Shown: piece after piece, positions 1 to 5,746 of the stretch
Layout of the letters: every line of letters starts with the position of its first letter
Position numbering within the stretch: the first letter of the stretch is position 1
Assembly (NCBI GenBank): GCA_945901665.1
Contig: CAMDLJ010000072.1
Coordinates: 1 to 9,709, forward strand
Reading direction: 5' to 3'
Origin: Bordetella parapertussis
GTDB taxonomy: Bacteria; Pseudomonadota; Gammaproteobacteria; Burkholderiales; Burkholderiaceae
DNA length: 9,709 bases
Made by a program: the position numbers and the translations under genes
Notes under the pieces: model-generated
Seen by the model: only the letters and a program-made list of their open reading frames with translations
Told to the model about the DNA's origin: nothing
Database searches by the model: none

Positions 1-603
1 GAAGGCCAAGAGGCCATCTTCTACATCACCGCCGACAGCTTGGCCGCGGCCAAGAACAGCCCGCAGCTCGAGGTGTTCCGCAAAAAAGGCATTGAAGTGC
101 TGCTGATGAGCGACCGCGTGGACGAATGGGCGCTGGGCTTCTTAAACGAGTTTGACGGCACGCCGCTGCAAAGCGTGGCCAAGGGCGCGTTCGACTTGGG
201 CAAGCTGCAAGACGAAGAAGAAAAGAAAGCCGCCGAAGAAGCCGCCGAGACCTTCAAGCCACTGCTTGCCAAACTCAAGGAGGCCCTGAAAGACAAAGCC
301 GAGGATGTGCGCGTCACCTCGCGTTTGGTGGATTCACCCGCGTGCTTGGTGGTCAAAGACGACGGCATGTCGCTGCAACTGGCCCGCATGTTGAAGCAAG
401 CCGGTCAAAGCGCACCCGAGAGCAAACCCATTTTGGAAGTGAACCCCGAGCACCCCTTGGTGAAAAAGCTCGATACACCTGAGGGCCAAATCCATTTCCA
501 CGATTTGGCGCACATCGTGTTTGACCAGGCCCTGCTGGCCGAAGGCGGCATGCCCGAAGACCCAGCGGCCTATGTGAAGCGGGTGAATGCCTTGTTGGTT
601 TGA
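1..603 (+). CDS. htpG: Hsp90-family molecular chaperone HtpG, C-terminal part (5' end outside window)
   Basis: ATP-dependent cytosolic chaperone of the Hsp90 family, working as a homodimer in protein folding and stress recovery. The open frame runs from the first base and ends at TGA 601-603, giving about 200 residues, roughly the last third of a protein usually 620-650 aa long. It covers the end of the middle domain and the C-terminal dimerisation domain. Recognisable family stretches are [17 protein letters not shown], then [19 protein letters not shown], the charged segment [28 protein letters not shown] and [14 protein letters not shown] near the end. The ATPase domain and promoter are not in view. 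No convincing intrinsic terminator follows: a GCCC-CAAA-GGGC hairpin at 624-635 lacks a T-run. Identification is by clear family resemblance; nothing looks broken. Confidence 0.96.
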   Translation, partial: EGQEAIFYITADSLAAAKNSPQLEVFRKKGIEVLLMSDRVDEWALGFLNEFDGTPLQSVAKGAFDLGKLQDEEEKKAAEEAAETFKPLLAKLKEALKDKAEDVRVTSRLVDSPACLVVKDDGMSLQLARMLKQAGQSAPESKPILEVNPEHPLVKKLDTPEGQIHFHDLAHIVFDQALLAEGGMPEDPAAYVKRVNALLV

Positions 604-644
604 GCCACCTGCGTCATTCCAACGCCCCAAAGGGCAAAACCATT

Positions 645-703
645 CATACCTGCTTTTTCATACCCCATAAAAGCATACTGACCCATCATTTGGCAAAGGT
701 ATG
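645..703 (+). promoter_or_regulatory. Repeated CATAC words and inverted repeat upstream of the toxin-antitoxin pair (candidate operator)
   Basis: The words CATACC (645-650), CATACC (659-664) and CATACT (674-679) recur at 14-15 bp spacing, and the reverse complement GGTATG lies at 698-703 over the ATG. An inverted repeat TGCTTTT (651-657) / AAAAGCA (669-675) with an 11-nt loop sits among them. AbrB-fold antitoxins, alone or bound to toxin, usually repress their own promoter through such repeated or dyad sites, so an operator is a reasonable inference. I could not fix a -35/-10 pair with good spacing. Confidence 0.4.
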
Positions 704-966
704 CCATTGAAACCCAAGACATCACCCTGGCCGAGCGCGGGCAAATTGTGATCCCCAAGGAGGCCCGCGACGCCTTGGGCCTCAAGCCAGGCTGCAAACT
801 GCAAATCAGCCTGGACGGCATCCGCCTGGTGATTGAGAAAAAGGTCGCTTTGGACCTGAGCCACTGGGTCGGCAAGGCCGTGGACGATGGGCTGAGCCGC
901 GACGAGGCCTTGAGCGAACTGCGCGCTCGCCACGTACCCTGGCAGTCAGCGCCTGAAAAGACTTGA
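703..966 (+). CDS. AbrB/SpoVT-fold (VapB-type) antitoxin, 5' end apparently frameshifted
   Basis: DNA-binding antitoxin of the swapped-hairpin AbrB/MazE/SpoVT superfamily, expected to bind and neutralise the PIN toxin encoded next and to repress the operon. The frame reads AIETQDITLAERGQIVIPKEARDAL and then GLKPGCKLQI, the standard AbrB beta-strand pattern, followed by a C-terminal tail (LSHWVGKAVDDGLSRDEALSELRARH) of the toxin-binding type. The coordinates cover the homologous reading frame. No normal start codon begins it: the ATG at 701 is one base out of phase, and ATGCC would need to be ATGGCC to give M-A-I-E-T-Q. The first in-frame standard start, GTG 748, would remove the first strand of the DNA-binding domain. 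ATT at 706, 6 nt after AAAGG, is a rare-start alternative. The TGA stop (964-966) overlaps the toxin's TTG start (963-965), which implies translational coupling. The family call is firm; whether the gene is functional is uncertain. Confidence 0.75.
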   Translation, partial: AIETQDITLAERGQIVIPKEARDALGLKPGCKLQISLDGIRLVIEKKVALDLSHWVGKAVDDGLSRDEALSELRARHVPWQSAPEKT

Positions 967-1425
967 AAACTGCGGTCGACTCCAGCGTGCTGTTTGACAT
1001 CGTCAAAGGCGCACCGGGCGCGGCTGCAGCGCAAGTCGCATTGGAGGCCCGCCCACGCCCAGGGCAGCGCCTGTGTCTACGCGGTGGTGGTGGCCGAACT
1101 GGACCGTTACTTCACCACCGCCCAAGACCTGCGCGACTTTCTTGCCGATTGCCAACTCGACCATGACCCAATTGACATGGCCTCGGCCATGGAGGCAGTG
1201 CGCCTCTTGCGCGAACACGCCAGCAACCAAGGCCCGCGCCAGCGGGTCGCCCCCGACTTTTTGATCGGCGCCCACGCCTCGCAACAAGCCGATGCCTTGC
1301 TCACCACCGATGCGGGGTTTTTTCGAGAGTACTTCAAGGCATTGACGGTCTTCACGCCCTGCGTGAGAAGCCCAAATTGGCAAATCACCATAAAACCGAC
1401 ACAACCCCAAAATATAAAACCATAA
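963..1425 (+). pseudogene. PIN-domain (VapC-type) toxin ribonuclease with a one-base frameshift
   Basis: VapC-like toxins are Mg2+-dependent endoribonucleases that cut RNA, often tRNA or rRNA, and arrest growth unless held by the cognate antitoxin. The first part, MKTAVDSSVLFDIVKGAP, reads from TTG 963, then frame changes near 1048-1050, after which SACVYAVVVAELDRYF, RVAPDFLIGAHASQQAD and ALLTTDAGFFREYF read to TAA 1423-1425. Removing one C from the run at 1048-1050 joins the parts as ...LEA-AHAQGSA..., giving about 153 residues. In that reconstruction the PIN acidic residues are all present: D6, E45, D98 and D116. The tail after FKALTVFTP is longer than usual for the family. As written, translation from TTG would stop early, at 1164-1166, in unrelated sequence. 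A sequencing error, true pseudogenisation, or less likely programmed frameshifting could explain it. Confidence 0.8.
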
Positions 1426-1432
1426 GTTTTAT
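1414..1432. other. AT-rich inverted repeat at the toxin stop codon
   Basis: ATAAAAC (1414-1420) and GTTTTAT (1426-1432) form a perfect 7-bp stem around the 5-nt loop CATAA, which holds the last bases of the toxin stop codon. The stem is nearly all A-T, so it would be weak as an intrinsic terminator, and no long T-run follows. It opens an AT-rich patch (about 1405-1480) that also holds the 10-bp palindrome AAATCGATTT (1435-1444). Confidence 0.4.
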
Positions 1433-1460
1433 TTAAATCGATTTTGATGCAAAATATAGT
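1432..1460 (+). promoter_or_regulatory. Possible promoter in the AT-rich patch upstream of ndh
   Basis: TTTAAA (1432-1437) and TATAGT (1455-1460) lie 17 bp apart, matching sigma-70 consensus at about 4/6 and 5/6 positions. The patch is conspicuously AT-rich against its GC-rich surroundings. It would leave a leader of roughly 210 nt before the NADH dehydrogenase, across the gene-remnant region. The call rests on consensus match only. Confidence 0.25.
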
Positions 1461-1483
1461 CTTTTAATGCTATTTTCTTATTT

Positions 1484-1682
1484 GTGAGCCCCTGCAACCA
1501 ACTCAACACGGCCAAAAGCGAAGAAGACGTCAAGGACGCCCTATATCTAGGCGCTCGGCTTGAAGGGCCACACCAAGGGCCTGATCGACATACAGACCAA
1601 AGAAATTTGGCTTGATGCCAAAGACACCGCACCGACCGGCTTCCCACAGCCACCCAAAAAAATCGCACAAGGAAACCCATGA
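1484..1682 (+). pseudogene. Possible remnant of a small unrecognised gene upstream of ndh
   Basis: Between the AT-rich patch and ndh the sequence returns to coding-like composition but lacks one clean frame. From GTG 1484 one frame reads NTAKSEEDVKDALYLGARLEG and stops at 1613-1615. Another frame, open from 1551, reads GLKGHTKGLIDIQTKEIWL followed by DAKDTAP and ends at TGA 1680-1682, overlapping the ndh ATG as ATGA. The two would join into one plausible polypeptide if a frameshift near 1540-1560 were undone, so this may be a decayed small gene once coupled to ndh. I do not recognise the family. It may equally be non-coding leader. Confidence 0.25.
1669..1673 (+). promoter_or_regulatory. Ribosome binding site of ndh
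   Basis: AAGGA ends 5 nt before ATG 1679 and supports that start, which also begins right before the first FAD-binding strand. Confidence 0.7.
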
Positions 1683-3004
1683 CCCAACCACACCACATCG
1701 TGATCATTGGCGGGGGCGCGGGCGGGCTGGAGCTGGCCACCCGCTTGGGCGACACCTTGGGGCGGCGCGCGCAGGCGCGCATCACCTTGGTGGACAAAAA
1801 CCGCACCCACATTTGGAAGCCCAAGCTGCACGAGATCGCTGCCGGCAGCATGGACATGGGCGACCACGAGGTGGACTACATGGCCCAAGCGCATTGGCAC
1901 CACTTCACCTTTCGTTTAGGCGAGTTGCGCGACATCGACCGCGACCTCAAAACCGTGGCCCTGTCGCCCTACCTGGACGAGGCCGGCCAAGAGGTCACGC
2001 CGGTGCAAAGCATTGCCTACGACACCTTGGTGGTGTGCATTGGCAGCTTGAGCAACGACTTTGGAACGCCCGGTGTGCGCGAGCACGCCATGCGCTTGGA
2101 AACGGCCGAGGACGCGCGGCGCTTTCACGCGCGCATGGTCAACGCCTGCATCCGCGCCCACCACCAGGCCGCTGCGCTGCGCCATGGGCAATTGCATGTG
2201 GCCATCATTGGCGCCGGGGCCACCGGCATTGAGTTGGCGGCCGAATTGCACCGCACCACCCGCGAGGTCGTGGCCTACGGGCTGGACCGGGTGAAACCCG
2301 ACAAAGACATCCGCATCAAGGTGATCGAAGCCGCACCGCGCGTATTGCCCGCCCTGCCCGAGCGCTTGTCAACCGCCACCACGCTGTTGCTGGAAAAGCT
2401 GGGCGTGGAGGTGCACACCCATGCCAAAGTGGAAGCGGTGATGGCCGATGGCGTGCGCCTGTCCGATGGCCGCACCTTGGAGGCCGAAATCGTGGTGTGG
2501 GCCGCTGGCGTGAAAGCGCCTGACTTTTTGAACAACATTGCCGGGCTGGAGACCAACCGGCTCAACCAACTGGTGGTGCTGCCCAGCTTGCAAACCACGC
2601 GCGACACCGATATTTTTGCGCTGGGCGACTGTGCCGCTTGTCCTTGGCCAGAAAGCCAATCCGATCGCCTGCCCAATGTGCCCCCACGGGCGCAGGCCGC
2701 GCACCAACAGGCCAGCCACATGGCCCAGCAAATCCAGCGCCGCTTGCGCGGGCAAAGCCTGCAAGACTACCGCTACCGCGACTTTGGTTCACTGGTGTCG
2801 CTGGGAAAGTTCAGCACCGTGGGCAACATGATGGGGGGATTGATCGGCGACAGCTTGATGATCGAAGGCGTGTTCGCCAAGATGATGTACCTCTCCTTGT
2901 ACAAAATGCACGAGCTGGCCTTGCACGGTTGGACCAAGGTGACACTCGACACCCTGGCCCGGCTGATCTTGCGCCGCACTGAGCCGCATGTGAAGCTGCA
3001 CTGA
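1679..3004 (+). CDS. ndh: Type II NADH dehydrogenase (NDH-2), FAD-dependent
   Basis: Non-proton-pumping NADH:quinone oxidoreductase, a peripheral membrane flavoprotein that passes electrons from NADH through FAD to the quinone pool. The 441-residue product has the usual family length. Residues 7-20 (IVIIGGGAGGLELA) are the FAD-binding Rossmann motif. Residues 174-190 (VAIIGAGATGIELAAEL) are the NADH-binding Rossmann motif. VWAAGVKAPDFL (273-284) and DIFALGDCAA (311-320) are the conserved disulfide-reductase-fold segments contacting the flavin. AQAAHQQA (338-345) matches the NDH-2 quinone-site signature. The C-terminal part (about 383-436, with MMGGLIGDSLMIEGVFAKMM) is amphipathic or hydrophobic and fits membrane anchoring. 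The gene stands alone on the plus strand and faces the catabolic cluster convergently. No frameshift or missing key residue is seen. A related FAD-dependent oxidoreductase is the alternative, but the AQxAxQ and C-terminal features favour NDH-2. Confidence 0.92.
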   Translation: MTQPHHIVIIGGGAGGLELATRLGDTLGRRAQARITLVDKNRTHIWKPKLHEIAAGSMDMGDHEVDYMAQAHWHHFTFRLGELRDIDRDLKTVALSPYLDEAGQEVTPVQSIAYDTLVVCIGSLSNDFGTPGVREHAMRLETAEDARRFHARMVNACIRAHHQAAALRHGQLHVAIIGAGATGIELAAELHRTTREVVAYGLDRVKPDKDIRIKVIEAAPRVLPALPERLSTATTLLLEKLGVEVHTHAKVEAVMADGVRLSDGRTLEAEIVVWAAGVKAPDFLNNIAGLETNRLNQLVVLPSLQTTRDTDIFALGDCAACPWPESQSDRLPNVPPRAQAAHQQASHMAQQIQRRLRGQSLQDYRYRDFGSLVSLGKFSTVGNMMGGLIGDSLMIEGVFAKMMYLSLYKMHELALHGWTKVTLDTLARLILRRTEPHVKLH

Positions 3005-3018
3005 ACAACGGGCGCTGG

Positions 3019-3104
3019 CCCCAGGGGATCAGCGCAAAGCCAGAAGCATGAAGCCAGGGGCTCAATCTCTTGGGGCTTGGGCCTTGAATCTTATGGCCCT
3101 GGGG
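3019..3104. other. GC-rich convergent spacer with nested inverted repeats, possible weak bidirectional terminator
   Basis: CCCCAGGG (3019-3026) pairs with CCCTGGGG (3097-3104). Inside lie AAGCC (3051-3055) with GGCTT (3074-3078), AGCC-AGG-GGCT (3052-3062), and GGGCC (3079-3083) with GGCCC (3095-3099) around an 11-nt loop. The spacer separates the 3' ends of ndh and the aldolase gene, where terminators are expected. Only short T-runs flank the stems (GGGGTTT on the plus strand), so strong intrinsic termination is not evident. Confidence 0.35.
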
Positions 3105-3105
3105 T

Positions 3106-3828
3106 TTAGAGCATGTGCTCGCAACCCGCGCGCCGGGCCCAATACTCCCAGGCGCGGCGACTGGCCGGGGACTCGGTGTCGATGCTGGCGTGTCGGGTGA
3201 TTTCGCCGGGTGTCATGGCTTTGATCTGACCGCCCAAGGTGTGGGCATCGGTCAGCACCCGGGCATTGACAGGCAAATACACCGCAATGCGCAACACCTT
3301 GAACAGCGAAGACGCCGCTGCGGTAAAGCCGTGACCACGCATCAGCACGACGCTGGCGTCGCCCAAGGTGTGGGCCAGGTCGTGTCCATGGTCGTTGTTG
3401 GTGACCAGTAAATCGGTATCGCCAAACTTATCGGCAATGTCCCACTTGGCCACATGCGTGCCGGTGTAGGCCGCTTGGTGAAGCACCACTTTGAGCGACA
3501 CGTCTGAGATGGTGTAGGGCAACACCCCTTCGGCATGGCTGTGCACCACAGCATGCACATCGGGGCGTTGGGCATAAATGCCGCCATGGATAAACCGCTC
3601 GAGGTAAGGTGGGCGGGTATCGCCGTCGCAGGCGTTGCCCTCAAAGTCGTAGGTCACGATGTCGCTGGCCTCGACCAGCTCAGGGCTGCGACTGCGCGAC
3701 AGCAACATGCAATCTGGGCGCTCGGGGTGGCGCACGCTGATGTGGCCATAGCCGTCAACCACGCCTTCGTGGGCCAAGATGCGATTGGCCACCACCAAGT
3801 CGCGGATCAAAGATGTCAATGTGTCCAT
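3106..3828 (-). CDS. Class II aldolase/adducin family protein
   Basis: Zinc-dependent class II aldolase/adducin fold enzyme, cytosolic. Members cleave or decarboxylate hydroxy-acids and sugar phosphates, and some are decarboxylases of dihydroxyaromatic acids. The product is 240 aa, a usual length. GHISVR (28-33) matches the substrate-binding N-terminal motif, and E77 in YLERFIHGGIY sits where the catalytic acid is found. HSH (96-98) gives two metal-binding histidines and H166 in RGHG the third. All expected metal ligands are thus present. ATG 3828 is supported by AAAAAGG (3834-3840) 5 nt upstream on the minus strand. It is last in the minus-strand cluster, 98 bp after the CMD-family gene and probably co-transcribed with it. 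Substrate is unknown; the context suggests an aromatic or organic-acid pathway rather than sugar phosphate metabolism. Confidence 0.88.
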   Translation of the reverse strand: MDTLTSLIRDLVVANRILAHEGVVDGYGHISVRHPERPDCMLLSRSRSPELVEASDIVTYDFEGNACDGDTRPPYLERFIHGGIYAQRPDVHAVVHSHAEGVLPYTISDVSLKVVLHQAAYTGTHVAKWDIADKFGDTDLLVTNNDHGHDLAHTLGDASVVLMRGHGFTAAASSLFKVLRIAVYLPVNARVLTDAHTLGGQIKAMTPGEITRHASIDTESPASRRAWEYWARRAGCEHML

Positions 3829-3860
3829 GTGTACCTTTTTAAAAACGGCACCAAGTAATG

Positions 3861-3885
3861 CACCATCGAGGTCAGACCAATGGTG
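3861..3885 (-). other. Inverted repeat between the CMD-family and aldolase genes
   Basis: CACCAT (3861-3866) and ATGGTG (3880-3885) form a perfect 6-bp dyad over 13 nt, in the 98-bp spacer upstream of the aldolase gene. It could be an intercistronic hairpin or a protein site. No T-run follows it in the direction of transcription before the ribosome binding site. Confidence 0.3.
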
Positions 3886-3926
3886 TGCCCATCAAGTAGC
3901 GACTTGGCCACCGTGACCAAACCGAT

Positions 3927-4544
3927 TCAGCGCAAAGGCGCCAATGGCAAGGGTGCACCGCCCGGGATCGGGGTGCGGTCCACATTCAGCACCATGGCGA
4001 CCAAGACGTAGTAACCATTGGTGGCGATCAAATCCATCACGCCTTGCTCGCCATAACGGCTGAAGACACCTTGGTAGGCCGCGTCGCTGACCCGCGTGGT
4101 GCTGTGCAATTCATGGCAAAAGTCGTAAATCGCGGCCTCTTCAGCGCTCATGGTCGCTGGGCGTTGGCCTTGGGCGATGGCCGCTGCAATGGCCGGGTCC
4201 AGGCCGGCTTGCAAGGCCAAGCGGTGGTGGGCGTGCCACTCGTACTGCGCCGTCCACTGGCGGGCGGTGACCAAAATGGCCAACTCGGTGAGCTTGGGGC
4301 CCAGGGTGCTTTTGAAGCGGATGTGCGAGCCCATTTTTTGCAAATGGTCGCCCAGCTCGGGGCTGCGCAAAAACACATTGAACGGGCTGCCCAAGGTGGT
4401 GTCGGCGCTGTTGGCCGCTGATCCAGCCACCGCCGCGCGCGGGCCCGAACGGATGGCTGCCGCAAGCTCGCGCTGTGCCGGTGTCATGGTCTGGTCGTTC
4501 AAAAGCGGGAAGCGCCGCTCATCGTTTTGTGCTGTGGCTGACAT
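3927..4544 (-). CDS. Carboxymuconolactone decarboxylase (CMD/AhpD-like) family protein
   Basis: Small all-helical AhpD-like fold protein. Relatives include 4-carboxymuconolactone decarboxylase of the protocatechuate pathway and many proteins of unsettled function. From the chosen start the product is 205 aa. The core runs from SPFNVFLRSPELGDHLQKMG (53-72) through ELAILVTARQWTAQYEW (87-103) to HHRLALQAGL (106-115), with E102, H104, H106 and H107 in the usual active-site helix. The CxxC of AhpD-type peroxidase proteins is absent, so a redox role is unlikely. A second helical part ends with MDLIATNGYYVLVAMVLN. I chose ATG 4542-4544 over the in-frame ATG at 4616 because GAGGGG (4552-4557) lies 7 nt upstream of it and the extra 24 residues do not resemble the family. 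A strong terminator lies upstream, so the gene likely has its own promoter or depends on readthrough. The exact reaction is unknown. Confidence 0.87.
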   Translation of the reverse strand: MSATAQNDERRFPLLNDQTMTPAQRELAAAIRSGPRAAVAGSAANSADTTLGSPFNVFLRSPELGDHLQKMGSHIRFKSTLGPKLTELAILVTARQWTAQYEWHAHHRLALQAGLDPAIAAAIAQGQRPATMSAEEAAIYDFCHELHSTTRVSDAAYQGVFSRYGEQGVMDLIATNGYYVLVAMVLNVDRTPIPGGAPLPLAPLR

Positions 4545-4551
4545 GGTCAAT

Positions 4552-4557
4552 CCCCTC
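4552..4557 (-). promoter_or_regulatory. Ribosome binding site deciding the CMD-family start
   Basis: On the minus strand GAGGGG precedes ATG 4544 by 7 nt. No comparable purine run precedes the upstream in-frame ATG at 4616, so the shorter protein is preferred. Confidence 0.7.
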
Positions 4558-4650
4558 ATATAAAAATCAAAATCAAGCGATTCATGCAAAACCCCCTGCG
4601 AACGTGGTGTGCTCAAAGCCGCCCAGAAGCGGACGCGCCAAACGCTTCAA

Positions 4651-4690
4651 TAAAAACGCCCGACCGTCCATCGCTGGGCCAGGTCGGGCG
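4651..4690 (-). terminator. Strong rho-independent terminator after the FAH-family gene
   Basis: Read on the minus strand, CGCCCGACC (4690-4682) pairs perfectly with GGTCGGGCG (4665-4657) over a 16-nt loop, and TTTTTA follows at once (4656-4651). A 9-bp GC-rich stem plus T-run is a textbook intrinsic terminator. It lies 31 bp past the FAH stop codon and splits the minus-strand cluster into two transcription units. The stem-loop resembles the hairpin at 5716-5740. Confidence 0.85.
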
Positions 4691-4720
4691 AGCCGCTGGG
4701 GCGCAAAGCCAGTTGGGGTT

Positions 4721-5650
4721 TTAGGCCTTGGCGTATTTGCCGGTGAGCTGAGGCGTGAGGCCTTCATGGCCTTTTTCCGTGCGCTCCAAACGGGTCTCAC
4801 GCGCCCAGGTGCGCTTGAGGTCGTCTTTCACGTTGATGGCCAAGCGGCCCATGCCTTCGCACTCCAATTCGATCTTGTCGCCGTCTTGGAACGACGACAA
4901 ACCGCGGTGGTTGGTGCCGGTGGCAATGATGTCGCCGGGCTCCAGGTCATGGATGTGCGACACCCATTCGATGCAACGCGGGATCTTGTGCGCCATGTCG
5001 TCGGTGTTGAAGTTTTGCTTCAACTGGCCATTGACCCACAGCTTGACTTGCAGCTTTTGTGGATCGGGCACTTCATCGGCGGTCACCAGATAAGGACCAA
5101 TGGGCGCAAAAGTGGCGCGCGACTTCATTTGGTAGAACACGTTGGTGGGGGGCACCACACCACGGGCCGAGCCGTCGATGAAGTTGATGTAGCCAAACAC
5201 ATGGTCCATGGCGTTGGCGGCCGACACGCGGCTGGTGGGCTTGCCAATCACCAAGCCGAGTTCGGCTTCGCCCTCAAACACCGAAGCGGCGAAGTCGGGC
5301 AGCACCATGGTGTCACCGGGGCCAATGATGCAACCAGGGGACTTGTGGAAGGCGTTGATGGGCGAAGGCTCTTTGAGGGTGCCGTCTTCCATGTAGTTGA
5401 CCGCCATGCACTCGATGTTGGTGGGCTTGGGCACGGGTGGGCGGATGCGCACCGAGGCCACAGGCACGCCGGTGCCGGAGGCTGCAGCCGCTTCGAGGCG
5501 GGCGCGGAAGTCGCCGAAATGGGCGATCAAACTGTTCATGCGGTCGCCCGGCCCCACGTGGGGAATATTGGCCACCACCGAGGTCACATCGACCACCTGA
5601 TCGCCTTTGAGCACGCCCAAGCGAAAGTCATTGAAATGCATTAACTTCAT
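4721..5650 (-). CDS. Fumarylacetoacetate hydrolase (FAH) family protein
   Basis: Metal-dependent FAH-fold enzyme. The family includes fumarylacetoacetate, acylpyruvate and 2-hydroxyhepta-2,4-diene-1,7-dioate hydrolases or isomerases that cleave C-C bonds or decarboxylate keto-acids in aromatic catabolism. The 309-aa product has an N-terminal cap (about 1-70) and the FAH catalytic domain from about 75. VFEGEAELGLVIG (124-136) supplies the acidic metal ligands (E128 and E130 by family pattern). D159 in FIDGSAR replaces the usual NDVSAR aspartate position. TFAPIGPYLVTADEV (180-194) and IIATGTNHRG (241-250) are standard family blocks. ATG 5650 follows GAGGAG (5656-5661) with 5 nt spacing. It lies 96 bp after the synthetase gene and is followed by an intrinsic terminator, so it is probably the last gene of the dehydrogenase-synthetase-FAH transcript. 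The substrate is unknown. Confidence 0.9.
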   Translation of the reverse strand: MKLMHFNDFRLGVLKGDQVVDVTSVVANIPHVGPGDRMNSLIAHFGDFRARLEAAAASGTGVPVASVRIRPPVPKPTNIECMAVNYMEDGTLKEPSPINAFHKSPGCIIGPGDTMVLPDFAASVFEGEAELGLVIGKPTSRVSAANAMDHVFGYINFIDGSARGVVPPTNVFYQMKSRATFAPIGPYLVTADEVPDPQKLQVKLWVNGQLKQNFNTDDMAHKIPRCIEWVSHIHDLEPGDIIATGTNHRGLSSFQDGDKIELECEGMGRLAINVKDDLKRTWARETRLERTEKGHEGLTPQLTGKYAKA

Positions 5651-5715
5651 GAAATCTCCTCAAATCCATCATTTGCGATAAACAGGCAGCCGCGCCACCC
5701 ACGGGTGCATCATAA

Positions 5716-5740
5716 GCCGACCTGCCCAGCCACGGTCGGT
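5716..5740. repeat. Intercistronic stem-loop related to the terminator hairpin at 4657-4690
   Basis: CCGACC (5717-5722) and GGTCGG (5734-5739) form a 6-bp stem over an 11-nt loop, extended by a G-T pair. Read on the minus strand it is CCGACCGT, then G, then GCTGGGC, then AGGTCGG. The plus strand at 4660-4687 has the same words with CCATC and one C inserted. It lies just past the synthetase stop codon and has no T-run, so it looks like a processing or stabilising hairpin or one copy of a small dispersed palindromic repeat rather than a terminator. Confidence 0.55.
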
Positions 5741-5746
5741 GATTTG

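Noticed and set aside
624..635. GCCC-CAAA-GGGC hairpin after htpG as a terminator
   Set aside because: The stem is only 4 bp and is followed by AAAAC rather than a T-run.
748..966. GTG 748 as the true start of the antitoxin
   Set aside because: It would drop ITLAERGQIV, the first strand of the AbrB fold, which is present in frame just upstream. A lost base at 701-703 explains the data better.
1612..2232. 206-codon plus-strand frame overlapping ndh
   Set aside because: It is an off-frame reading of the NDH-2 gene, rich in Arg/His/Pro. The 1679 frame carries both Rossmann motifs.
3836..3845. TTTTTAAAAA palindrome as a terminator or promoter element
   Set aside because: It has no GC stem, and half of it forms part of the AAAAAGG ribosome binding site of the aldolase gene.
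4545..4616. Upstream ATG at 4616 as start of the CMD-family protein
   Set aside because: The extra 24 residues lack family resemblance, and the GAGGGG site fits only the ATG at 4544.
4475..5644. Long plus-strand open frame (389 codons) opposite the FAH and CMD genes
   Set aside because: It is antisense to the FAH gene, is rich in His/Gly/Val as expected of a GC-rich shadow frame, and shows no family pattern. The minus-strand FAH has clear motifs and a ribosome binding site.
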